A DNA stretch of 64,000 nt from Trujillonella endophytica. GTDB lineage: Bacteria; Actinomycetota; Actinomycetes; Mycobacteriales; Geodermatophilaceae. A model generated the notes under the pieces. It ran no database searches. It saw nothing but the letters and a program-made list of their open reading frames with translations, and was not told the DNA's origin. Each line of letters starts with the position of its first letter. Position 1 is the first letter of the stretch. Below, piece after piece: positions 56,842 through 64,000 of this stretch. The DNA lies in the NCBI RefSeq assembly GCF_019799905.1, contig NZ_JABGCI010000001.1, positions 806,001-870,000 on the forward strand, in the 5' to 3' direction. The position numbers and the translations under genes are program-made.

Positions 56842-57515
56842 CCGGCCCCGCGTACTGGCCGCCGCAGGCGCCGCCCACGGTCCCGCCGGGCGTCCCCCCG
56901 GCGTTCCCCCCGCCCGGCGGGCAGGCGTCCGTGGCCTGGACCGCCGGGATGCCGGCCGCCCCGCCGCCGGCCCCGGCGCGGCCGCCGGCCGACGTCGGAG
57001 CGGTCCTGCGCCTGGTCGCCGCGGGCCTGCTGCTGGTCGCAGGGGTGCTGACGACCATCGCCTGCTTCCTGACCGTCTTCGAGATCGAGATGGCCTTCGG
57101 CGAGCCTCCGTTCGAGGCCACCGCCTGGAGCGACAGTGGCGAGCGCTTCCCGACGCCGATCCGCTGGGGGATCCCGATGGTGGTGGTCGCGGCCGCGCTG
57201 CTGGCCGGCGGCGTCCTCCTGCTGCTGTCGCGCTGGTCCGCCTCGCTGCGCGGCCTCGCTGCCGCGGTGGCCGCCGCGGGCGTCGGGGGTGCGGTCGCCG
57301 TCGGCTGGATGGTCAGCGGGTACGTCGGAGACCTCGCCGGCTCCCTCCGTGAGCTCAACGCCGACCTCGACATCGACCAGGGGCTCCGGACCGGGGGAGG
57401 GGTCGTGCTGCTGCTCGTCTCCCTGTGGACCGCGCTCGCCGCCGTCGTCCCCCTGGTCCTCGCGCCGGTGCTGGACGCCGTCCGCGCCCGCGCTGCCGTC
57501 GGAGGTGGCCGGTGA
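56838..57515 (+). CDS. Proline-rich membrane protein, unknown
   Basis: 225 residues. About 50 residues rich in Pro, Ala and Gly (APPPAPARPPADV) precede four transmembrane helices; a loop between helices 1 and 2 holds FEIEMAFGEPPFEATAW. GTG/ATGA-type overlaps join it to the genes on both sides. Layout is similar to the upstream gene, suggesting distant paralogues. Function unknown. Confidence 0.75.
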   Translation: MTGPAYWPPQAPPTVPPGVPPAFPPPGGQASVAWTAGMPAAPPPAPARPPADVGAVLRLVAAGLLLVAGVLTTIACFLTVFEIEMAFGEPPFEATAWSDSGERFPTPIRWGIPMVVVAAALLAGGVLLLLSRWSASLRGLAAAVAAAGVGGAVAVGWMVSGYVGDLAGSLRELNADLDIDQGLRTGGGVVLLLVSLWTALAAVVPLVLAPVLDAVRARAAVGGGR

Positions 57516-58528
57516 GCTCGCCGGACGACCCCGGTCGGCCCGGGCAGGGCTGGACGTCGCCCGCCTGGGGGCAGCCGTCCCCTCAGCAGCCGTCCCCGCA
57601 GCAGCCGGGCGCGCCCCAGTGGGAGGGGCAGCCGCAGCCGCTCGGGTGGGGGACACCCCCGACCCTCGTGGCGCCGGCCCAGGCGGCCCAGCCGCCGTCG
57701 GCGCCCCCGCCGCCCCCGCCGGTCCCGCTCGTGGTCGCCGCCGGCCTGACGCTGCTGGCCGTCGTCGCCGTGGTGGTCGCCGCCGTCGTCGGCGGTCCGG
57801 GGGACCTGCTCGCGGACGCCGGGTGGCTGCCGGCCGACGCCGACGCCGTCCCCGCGTTGCTCGCCGGCCCCCTCGTGGCGGCGCTGATCGGCGGGGCCGG
57901 AGCCGCCCTGGCGGGCCGGGGCGGGGGGCTGCTGCTCGTCGCGGGCGTCTCCCTCGCGGTGCTCGCGGCGGCCGTCGCGGTCGGCAGCGGGCTGACCGAC
58001 GACGTCCAGGGGGTGCGGCTGGGCCTGGCCGCCGCGACGGCGGTCGTCGGCGCGCTGCTGGCAGTCCTCGCCGTGCTCGCGCCCTCGCAGCGGTGGTACC
58101 GCTCGGCGGAGCGGCGGTCCGCCGAGCGGGTGGTCGAGCGCGTCCTGGCGCAGCCCGCCGGTGGGCGCGACCAGGTCGCCGGCAGCGGGACGGGCTGGGC
58201 GGTCGCCGCGGCCGTCCTCGCGGTCGCGACCGTCGGGGCCACGGCGCTCGTCCTCGCCGGGGTGGACGGCGACGGCGCGGAGGACGGCCGCGACGGGTTC
58301 TTCGGCTCCGGCTCCGGGCCGGCCCCGATCCCCGTGGACGAGTCCGACTCCGAGTACGACTCGACGTTCCACGAGCTGGCCGAGGGCTGCCGGGACGGCG
58401 ACCTCGACGCCTGCGACTCGCTGTACTTCCAGACCCCGGTCGGCAGCGAGTACGAGGAGTACGGGAGCACCTGCGGCGGGCGCGCGGACGAGGAGTTCTA
58501 CGGCACGTGCGCCGAGGACTTCGACTGA
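57512..58528 (+). CDS. Membrane protein with cysteine-rich acidic C-terminal domain
   Basis: 338 residues from GTG 57512 (GTGA overlap). N-terminal Gln/Pro-rich segment (QPSPQQPSPQQPGAP), about five transmembrane helices, then an extracytoplasmic acidic tail with four cysteines in CRDGDLDACDSLYF and TCGGRADEEFYGTCAED. This small four-Cys C-terminal module recurs at the ends of actinobacterial membrane proteins and is probably disulfide-bonded. Function unknown. Confidence 0.75.
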   Translation: MSSPDDPGRPGQGWTSPAWGQPSPQQPSPQQPGAPQWEGQPQPLGWGTPPTLVAPAQAAQPPSAPPPPPPVPLVVAAGLTLLAVVAVVVAAVVGGPGDLLADAGWLPADADAVPALLAGPLVAALIGGAGAALAGRGGGLLLVAGVSLAVLAAAVAVGSGLTDDVQGVRLGLAAATAVVGALLAVLAVLAPSQRWYRSAERRSAERVVERVLAQPAGGRDQVAGSGTGWAVAAAVLAVATVGATALVLAGVDGDGAEDGRDGFFGSGSGPAPIPVDESDSEYDSTFHELAEGCRDGDLDACDSLYFQTPVGSEYEEYGSTCGGRADEEFYGTCAEDFD

Positions 58529-58661
58529 CCTCGATGTGTTTCGGCCCGGTCACGAAACCCACCCGGGAGTGGGGGGACTAGGCGTGGCGCAGTTGCGTGC
58601 GACAACATCGACGCGCCAGCATCCCAGCTGCCCACCAGTGACTACGTAGGAGAGTCGACCG

Positions 58662-59468
58662 ATGACGAGCAGTCAGCCGCCTCAGAACCCGGGGCACGGC
58701 CAGCAGCCGGCCGGCTCCTCGTCCTACGGTCAGCAGTCCCCCGTCCACGGCCAGCCGCCGGCGGGGCAGGCCCACGGCCAGCCGCAGCCCGGGTACGGAC
58801 ACAACCCCTACGCCCAGCCGGCGGGTACGGGCGGTCAGCTCGGCTTCGACGCCAAGCGGCTCAAGCTGGCCGACTACGTCGTGGCCGGCGGCACCCTGCT
58901 GTGGTTCGTCCTCTCCTTCCTGCCGTGGGTGGACCTCGACGAGGTCTTCGGCGACTACAACTTCAACGCCTGGGACATCAGCGGCCCGCTGACCACCTTC
59001 GCGCTGCTCTTCCTCCTCGCCGCGGCGGTGTGGGCGCTGCTCCCGGCGGTCACCGAGGTGCGCCTGCCGTTCCCCAGGAGCTTCGTCACGGTCGGACTGA
59101 CCGCGCTCGCGGCCCTCTTCACCCTGATCGTGTGGATCAAGGCCTTCGACCTGGAGTTCAGCCTCATCGGACTCCTCGCGCTGCTCGTCGCCCTCGCGGT
59201 CACCGCGTTCGCCGTGTTCGGGCTGCTCCCCGAGCTGAAGAACCGCCCGGGTCTGCCCGGTGGACTGGCGAACGCCGCCCAGTGGGCCAACCAGCAGGCG
59301 CCCGCCTTCGGGGCAGGGCCCCAGCAGCAGTACGGCCAGCCCCCGGCGCCCCCGCAGCAGTACGGCCGGCCGCAGGCCCCCCAGCAGCAGTACGGCCAGC
59401 CGCAGCAGCCGTACGCCCCGCCGCCCGGTCAGGCGCCCGGCCAGGGTCACCCGACCGGCGGATCCTGA
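58662..59468 (+). CDS. Four-helix membrane protein with Gln/Tyr/Gly/Pro tails
   Basis: 268 residues, paralogue of the next gene. Low-complexity N-terminus (MTSSQPPQNPGHGQQPAGSS), four transmembrane helices (about 68-190) and a tail with repeated QQYGQP units. LPFPRSFVTVGLTAL in the third helix region is shared with the neighbour. Position after sucCD and general form recall M. tuberculosis Rv0954 (34-kDa antigen, DUF5336 type). A role in the septal or polar membrane is only a guess. Confidence 0.78.
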   Translation: MTSSQPPQNPGHGQQPAGSSSYGQQSPVHGQPPAGQAHGQPQPGYGHNPYAQPAGTGGQLGFDAKRLKLADYVVAGGTLLWFVLSFLPWVDLDEVFGDYNFNAWDISGPLTTFALLFLLAAAVWALLPAVTEVRLPFPRSFVTVGLTALAALFTLIVWIKAFDLEFSLIGLLALLVALAVTAFAVFGLLPELKNRPGLPGGLANAAQWANQQAPAFGAGPQQQYGQPPAPPQQYGRPQAPQQQYGQPQQPYAPPPGQAPGQGHPTGGS

Positions 59469-59543
59469 GCGTCCGGTCGAAGGCACGCTCGCACCACCGG
59501 CGAGGATGAGATCGCCACACCGTCACAACAGAGGAGTCGCACC

Positions 59544-60557
59544 ATGACCAGCAGTCAGCCGCCCCAGCAGCCCGGGGGGCACGGGCAACCGGCTCCGGGC
59601 CAGCAGCCGGGGTACGGCCAGCAGCCGGCCGGCTCCTCGCCCTACGGGCAGCCGCAGCCGCCGCAGCCCGCCTACGGGCAGCAGCCGCCGGTGCAGCCCG
59701 CCTACGGGCAGCAGCCGCCGGCTCAGCCCTACGGTCAGCCGCCGGTCTACGGCCAGCAGCAGCCGACCTTCGGCGGGCAGGGTGGCGGCTCCGGATCGCT
59801 CGACTTCTCGCGGGTCAAGCTCTTCGACTGGCTGCTGCCGGCCCTCTGGGTGCTCCTGACGCTGTTCATGATCCTGCCGTGGTTCAGCTTCGAGCAGGAG
59901 GAGTTCGGGATCGACGAGTCGGCCAACGGCTTCAGCGACAACGAGACCGGTTACACGTCCGGCCTGATGGTCTTCGCGTGGATCCTGTTCCTGCTGGCCG
60001 CGCTCTGGGCCATCGGGTCGGCGGTCGCGAAGCTGAAGCTGCCCTTCCCGCGCAGCTTCGTCACCGCGGGGCTCGCCGGGCTGGGCTTCCTGTTCGCGCT
60101 CATCACGTGGATCTCGGCCCTCAGCCTGGACGACCGTCTCGAGGAGTTCTTCCCCGACGACACCGGCTTCAGCATCATCGCCCTGCTGGCCTTCCTGACG
60201 TCGCTGGCCATCGCAGCCGTCGCCGTCCTGTCGCTGCTGCCCGAGCTGAAGGAGTTCCAGGCCGCACGCCGCGCCGGTGGCCACGGTGGTCAGGGCCACG
60301 GCGGCCAGGGCTTCGGTGGCGGTCAGCAGTACGGCCAGCCGCAGCCCCCGCAGCAGTACGGCCAGCCTCAGGCCCCCCAGCAGCAGTACGGCCAGCCGCA
60401 GCCCCCGCAGCAGTACGGCCAGCCGCAGGCTCCCCAGCAGCAGTTCGGGCAGCCGCAGCAGCCGCAGCAGCCGCAGCAGCCGTACTCGCCCCCGCCCCCG
60501 CCGCCGGCCCAGCCGGGCCACGGCACCAACCCGGGGCAGCCGACCGGCGGGTTCTGA
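59544..60557 (+). CDS. Four-helix membrane protein with Gln/Tyr/Gly/Pro tails (paralogue)
   Basis: 337 residues, with the same plan as the gene before it: MTSSQPPQ start, disordered segment with AYGQQPPVQP-like repeats (to about residue 85), four transmembrane helices with LPFPRSFVTAGLAGL, and a long QYGQPQPPQ/QYGQPQAPQQ repeat tail ending PTGGF. The near-identical N-termini and C-termini show recent tandem duplication. The tails are prion-like in composition. Confidence 0.78.
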   Translation: MTSSQPPQQPGGHGQPAPGQQPGYGQQPAGSSPYGQPQPPQPAYGQQPPVQPAYGQQPPAQPYGQPPVYGQQQPTFGGQGGGSGSLDFSRVKLFDWLLPALWVLLTLFMILPWFSFEQEEFGIDESANGFSDNETGYTSGLMVFAWILFLLAALWAIGSAVAKLKLPFPRSFVTAGLAGLGFLFALITWISALSLDDRLEEFFPDDTGFSIIALLAFLTSLAIAAVAVLSLLPELKEFQAARRAGGHGGQGHGGQGFGGGQQYGQPQPPQQYGQPQAPQQQYGQPQPPQQYGQPQAPQQQFGQPQQPQQPQQPYSPPPPPPAQPGHGTNPGQPTGGF

Positions 60558-60607
60558 CCCACCTCGTCCCGCCCGGGCCCGCCCGGAGGGACACCGCACG
60601 ACACCTC

Positions 60608-60640
60608 CGAGGGCCGGCGACGCTCCGTCGCCGGCCCTCG
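60608..60640. terminator. Terminator after the tandem membrane genes
   Basis: Perfect 15-bp inverted repeat (60608-60622 with 60626-60640) around CTC, 50 bases after the second paralogue's stop. No T-run. Confidence 0.75.
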
Positions 60641-60698
60641 TGGCGTTCTCCGGCGCGTGCGCCCCCCACCCGGGCCCCCCGCTCGGGATAGTGGGGGC

Positions 60699-61871
60699 GT
60701 GGTCCCGCTGCTCTCCCGACTGACGTCCCCCGGACGCCGGGCACCGGGGCACCCCGTCTGGCTGGCGGCAGCCGCCACCACGGCCTTCTCGGCGCTGGGA
60801 CTGCTCGGGCTGGGGCTGGCCCTCGTCGTGGTGCAGACCCTCGACCCGACGGGCGGGCTCCCGGTCAGCGGGTCCGCCGGGCTCGCCGGCCGGTTGTGGC
60901 TGCTGGCCCACGGCGGACGGCTCCAGCTCGACTCCGGCCCCCTCGCCGTCGCACCGCTCCTGCTGACGATCGGGTCGGCCTGGGGGCTGAGCCGGATCGG
61001 GAGGGGAGTGGTCGCCCACCGGGACGTCGGAGGGGTCCGCGCCGGCGTCGAGGTCCTCGGCGTCGTGGTCGCGGTGCACGCCCTGCTCATGCTGTTCGTC
61101 GCCGTCGCCGTCGGCGCGCCCGGACGCGGACTGCTCCAGGCGGTCGCCGGGGCCGCCGTCCTGGCCCTCCTGGCCGCCGGCTGGGGGGTGGGCCGCGAGA
61201 CCGGTGTCCTCGCCGACGCGCTCGACCGGCTGCCGGCACCCGCGGGGCCGGTGCTGCGCGGTGCCGCCGCCGGACTCCTCGCCGCGCTCGCCCTGTGCAC
61301 CGCGGTGGTGGCCATCGCCGTCGCCGCCGACGCCGGTGGCTACGGCCGCGTGGCGGCGGAGCTCGGGGGGTCGGGCGCCGGCGCGGTCGGCACGCTCGGC
61401 CTGGCGCTGCTCCTGCTGCCCAACGCGGCCGCCGCCGTCCTCGGCCTCGCCGCCGGGCCCGGCTTCTCCATCGGCTCCGCCACGCTGGTCTCCGTCCACG
61501 GCGTCACGCTGGGGCCGCTGCCCGCGCTGCCCCTGCTCGCCGCACTGCCCGACACCCAGGCCGTCCCCCTGATCGCCTGGGTGTCGCAGGCGATCCCCGC
61601 CGTCGCCGGGCTCGTCGCGGGCGCGGCCGTCGGGCGCCGGATGGGTGGCGACGGCGGATCGGTGGTCGCGGGGCTGTCCGGCCTGCTCGCCGGTGTGCTG
61701 CTCGGCGTCGGCGCCGCGGCGGTCGCCTGGGCCGGCGGCGGCGTGCTCGGGGACGGCGGGCTGGCCGAGGTCGGCGCGCCGCCGCTCGCCACAGGCATCG
61801 CGGTCGCGGCGCAGGCCGGCATCACCGGCGCGCTCGGGGCCGCGGTGGCGCGCCGGCGGGCCAGGGGCTGA
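60699..61871 (+). CDS. PerM-like (DUF6350) integral membrane protein
   Basis: 390 residues from GTG 60699, nearly all hydrophobic: about ten transmembrane helices with short loops. LDPTGGLPVSGSAGLAGRLWLLAHGG and AAGPGFSIGSATLVSVHGVTLGPLPALPLLAALP are typical of the DUF6350 family that includes Rv0955 (PerM), which supports cell division and survival in infection in mycobacteria. It is next to purN, as Rv0955 is. GATAGT lies six bases before GTG. Confidence 0.85.
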   Translation: MVPLLSRLTSPGRRAPGHPVWLAAAATTAFSALGLLGLGLALVVVQTLDPTGGLPVSGSAGLAGRLWLLAHGGRLQLDSGPLAVAPLLLTIGSAWGLSRIGRGVVAHRDVGGVRAGVEVLGVVVAVHALLMLFVAVAVGAPGRGLLQAVAGAAVLALLAAGWGVGRETGVLADALDRLPAPAGPVLRGAAAGLLAALALCTAVVAIAVAADAGGYGRVAAELGGSGAGAVGTLGLALLLLPNAAAAVLGLAAGPGFSIGSATLVSVHGVTLGPLPALPLLAALPDTQAVPLIAWVSQAIPAVAGLVAGAAVGRRMGGDGGSVVAGLSGLLAGVLLGVGAAAVAWAGGGVLGDGGLAEVGAPPLATGIAVAAQAGITGALGAAVARRRARG

Positions 61872-61933
61872 GGGAGGGCCTGCGTCCCGCACCGGGGCCG
61901 GGCGGGCAGAGGGGTCCTCATAGGATCACCGGC

Positions 61934-62542
61934 GTGCCGTCCGCCGACCCGACCCGGCGCGCCCGCGTCCTGGTCCTGGTCTCCGGCACGGGGTCGCTGT
62001 GCGCCGCCCTGCTGGACGCCGCGGACGACCCCGCCTACCCGGCCGCCGTCGTCGCCGTCGGCGCCGACCGCGACGCCCCCGGCCTCGAGCACGCGCGCCG
62101 GCGGGACCTGCCCACGTTCGTGTGCCGGCTCGGCGACCACCCCGACCGCGCCTCGTGGGACCGCGCGCTGGCCGACGCGATCGCGGCGCACCGGCCCGAC
62201 CTCGTGGTGTCCGCCGGGTTCATGAAGATCGTCGGCCCGGCCGTGCTCGGCGCCTTCGGCGGCCGGCTGCTCAACACCCACCCCGCGCTGCTGCCGGCCT
62301 TCCCGGGGGCGCACGCCGTCCGGGACGCGCTCGCCGCCGGGGCCGAGGTGACCGGCAGCACGGTGCACTGGGTCGACGCCGGTGTGGACACCGGCCCGGT
62401 GATCGCCCAGCGCGAGGTGCCGGTCCTGCGGGGCGACGACGAGGCCCGCCTGCACGAACGGATCAAGGCCGTGGAGCGGACGCTCCTGGTGGACACGGTG
62501 GCGTTGCTCGCCGCCGAGAGGACGAGGGAGAGCCCCCGATGA
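61934..62542 (+). CDS. purN: Phosphoribosylglycinamide formyltransferase
   Basis: Third step of purine synthesis, formylating GAR with 10-formyl-THF. 202 residues from GTG 61934; TAGGAT ends exactly seven bases before, a clear leaderless configuration. Catalytic Asn-His-Asp are seen in [12 protein letters not shown] (Asn and His) and GVDTGPVI (Asp). [16 protein letters not shown] is the phosphate loop. Overlaps purH by ATGA. Confidence 0.96.
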   Translation: MPSADPTRRARVLVLVSGTGSLCAALLDAADDPAYPAAVVAVGADRDAPGLEHARRRDLPTFVCRLGDHPDRASWDRALADAIAAHRPDLVVSAGFMKIVGPAVLGAFGGRLLNTHPALLPAFPGAHAVRDALAAGAEVTGSTVHWVDAGVDTGPVIAQREVPVLRGDDEARLHERIKAVERTLLVDTVALLAAERTRESPR

Positions 62543-64000
62543 GCGACCGCACCCCCATCCGCCGAGCGCTGCTGGGCGTGTACGACAAGAGCGGCGTCGA
62601 GGAGCTGGCCCGGGGCCTGGCCGAGACGGGCGTGGAGCTCGTCAGCACCGGCGCGACCGCCCGCCGCATCGCCGAGGCCGGCATCGCGGTCACGCCGGTC
62701 GAGGAGGTCACCGGCTTCCCGGAGTGCCTGGACGGCCGGGTCAAGACGCTGCACCCCGCGGTGCACGCCGGGATCCTCGCCGACCGCCGCCGGCCCGAGC
62801 ACGTGCAGCAGCTCGAGGAGCTCGGCATCGCCGCCTTCGACCTCGTCGTCGTCAACCTGTACCCGTTCACCGAGACCGTGGTTTCGGGGGCCACGCCCGA
62901 CGAGTGCGTCGAGCAGATCGACATCGGCGGCCCGGCCATGGTGCGGGCCGCGGCCAAGAACCACCCGTCGGTGGCGGTGGTCGTCGACCCGGCGCGGTAC
63001 GGCGACGTCCTGGCCGCCGTCCGGTCCGGGGGCTTCACGCCGGCCGAGCGGCAGCAGCTGGCCGCCGCCGCGTTCCGGCACACCGCGACGTACGACATCG
63101 CCGTCGCCTCCTGGATGGGCAGCGTGCTGGCCCCCGACGCGGACACGGCATACCCGGCGTGGGTCGGCGCGAGCTGGGAGCGGGCCGACGTCCTGCGCTA
63201 CGGCGAGAACCCGCACCAGGGGGCCGCCCTCTACCGCGGCACGCAGCCCGGCCTGGCCCACGCCGAGCAGCTGCACGGCAAGCAGATGTCGTACAACAAC
63301 TACGTCGACACCGACGCCGCCTGGCGGGCCGCGCACGACCACAACGACCCGTGCGTGGCGATCATCAAGCACGCCAACCCGTGCGGCATCGCCGTCGGGC
63401 CGGACATCGCCTCGGCGCACCGCAAGGCGCACGCCTGCGACCCCGTCTCGGCCTTCGGCGGGGTGATCGCCGCCAACCGCGAGGTCGACCTCGCCATGGC
63501 CGAGCAGGTCGCCGACGTGTTCACCGAGGTCGTCGTGGCGCCGTCGTTCACCGCGGACGCGGTGCAGGTGCTGACCGCGAAGAAGAACATCCGCCTGCTC
63601 CGGCTGCCCACGGACGCGCGCAGCGCCGTGGAGTTCCGCCCGATCGGCGGCGGCGTGCTCCTGCAGGCGGCCGACCGGATCGACGCGGCCGGCGACGACC
63701 CGACCAGCTGGACGCTGGCCACCGGTGAGCCGCTGGACGCCGCGGAGCTGGACAACCTCGTCTTCGCCTGGCGCAGCGTGCGCGCGGTGAAGAGCAACGC
63801 CATCCTCCTGGCGCACGACAAGGCGACCGTCGGGGTCGGCATGGGTCAGGTCAACCGGGTGGACGCCGCCCGGCTCGCCGTCTCCCGGGCGGGGGAGCGG
63901 GCGGCCGGCTCCGTCGCGGCCTCCGACGCGTTCTTCCCGTTCGCCGACGGCCTGCAGGTCCTCGTCGACGCCGGGGTGCGGGCCGTCGTGCAGCCGGGGG
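62539..64000 (+). CDS. purH: Bifunctional AICAR transformylase/IMP cyclohydrolase, 5' part
   Basis: Last two steps of IMP synthesis. ATG 62539 overlaps the purN stop. 487 of about 520 residues are present; the gene runs off the window. N-terminal IMP cyclohydrolase domain (about 1-195: [37 protein letters not shown]) and C-terminal transformylase domain with [24 protein letters not shown] and the VKSNAILLA block. It makes the IMP used by guaB in this window. Confidence 0.96.
   Translation, partial: MSDRTPIRRALLGVYDKSGVEELARGLAETGVELVSTGATARRIAEAGIAVTPVEEVTGFPECLDGRVKTLHPAVHAGILADRRRPEHVQQLEELGIAAFDLVVVNLYPFTETVVSGATPDECVEQIDIGGPAMVRAAAKNHPSVAVVVDPARYGDVLAAVRSGGFTPAERQQLAAAAFRHTATYDIAVASWMGSVLAPDADTAYPAWVGASWERADVLRYGENPHQGAALYRGTQPGLAHAEQLHGKQMSYNNYVDTDAAWRAAHDHNDPCVAIIKHANPCGIAVGPDIASAHRKAHACDPVSAFGGVIAANREVDLAMAEQVADVFTEVVVAPSFTADAVQVLTAKKNIRLLRLPTDARSAVEFRPIGGGVLLQAADRIDAAGDDPTSWTLATGEPLDAAELDNLVFAWRSVRAVKSNAILLAHDKATVGVGMGQVNRVDAARLAVSRAGERAAGSVAASDAFFPFADGLQVLVDAGVRAVVQPG

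Noticed and set aside
54939..58562. Very long open frame on the minus strand (about 1200 codons) opposite sucCD and the membrane genes
   Set aside because: An antisense shadow: it is Arg/Gly/Pro/His-rich with no domain, and GC-rich third positions remove stop codons. The plus-strand genes are all recognisable.
60300..60500. Tandem repeats as a CRISPR array
   Set aside because: They encode in-frame QYGQPQ repeats of a membrane protein tail.

Overview
The window is 64 kb of very GC-rich DNA with tightly packed genes, many GTG starts and many 4-base GTGA/ATGA gene overlaps. Gene content and order are those of an actinomycete chromosome. WhiB, BldM-like and PerM-type genes, GuaB3, a His-tailed GroEL and blocks of order shared with Mycobacterium (glmS-alr-tsaEB-rimI-tsaD-groESL-whiB3-guaB-guaB3-guaA, and chorismate mutase-uvrD-M23-sucCD-perM-purNH) place it in Actinomycetota. 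A Geodermatophilaceae-like organism (Blastococcus, Geodermatophilus, Modestobacter) is my best guess; this is inference, not a database result.

Layout. 1-7 kb: end of the ribosomal protein/secY region (secY end, adk, map, infA, rpmJ, rpsM, rpsK, rpsD, rpoA, rplQ, truA). 7-11.4 kb: molybdenum cofactor genes (mobA-like, fdhD, mog, moaC, moeA). 11.4-13.1 kb: carbonic anhydrase and a lipoprotein. 13.3-17.5 kb: rplM-rpsI, then glmM and glmS, which make amino-sugar precursors for the wall. 17.6-28.6 kb: acpS, nnr, alr, hydrolases, uracil-DNA glycosylase and the tsaE/tsaB/rimI/tsaD set for tRNA t6A modification. 28.6-32.4 kb: CIRCE-controlled groES-groEL, then divergent whiB3/whiD-like and bldM-like regulators. 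32.5-37.3 kb: DUF5319, guaB, guaB3, guaA (GMP synthesis). 37.3-47 kb: accessory and signalling genes: META lipoprotein, PspC/LiaF-like membrane protein with a PspC-histidine kinase and LuxR response regulator, PIG-L deacetylase, an ECF41 sigma factor with its carboxymuconolactone-decarboxylase partner, a frameshifted diguanylate cyclase and an intact GGDEF-EAL protein. 47-64 kb: chorismate mutase with an apparent Phe-Tyr-Tyr attenuation leader, uvrD/pcrA, M23 peptidase, lipase, a decayed B12-binding (icmB-like) gene, sucC-sucD, five small membrane proteins with Pro/Gln/Gly/Tyr-rich tails, a PerM-like protein, purN and the start of purH.

The less ordinary signals are mostly non-coding. A three-copy hairpin family (9.1, 29.1 and 56.1 kb) keeps a nearly invariant 10-nt loop while both stems vary. 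A second, two-copy composite repeat lies just after glmS and just after groEL, with identical module spacing in both. A 57-nt hairpin separates two convergent genes at 41.6 kb. There are also a chorismate mutase attenuator, a textbook ECF41 promoter, a BldM-site-like palindrome between whiB and bldM, and many -10 hexamers 6-8 nt before start codons, which points to widespread leaderless transcription. Two pseudogenes (diguanylate cyclase, B12-binding protein) show recent decay or sequencing errors. I found no rRNA, tRNA, CRISPR array, insertion sequence or prophage.
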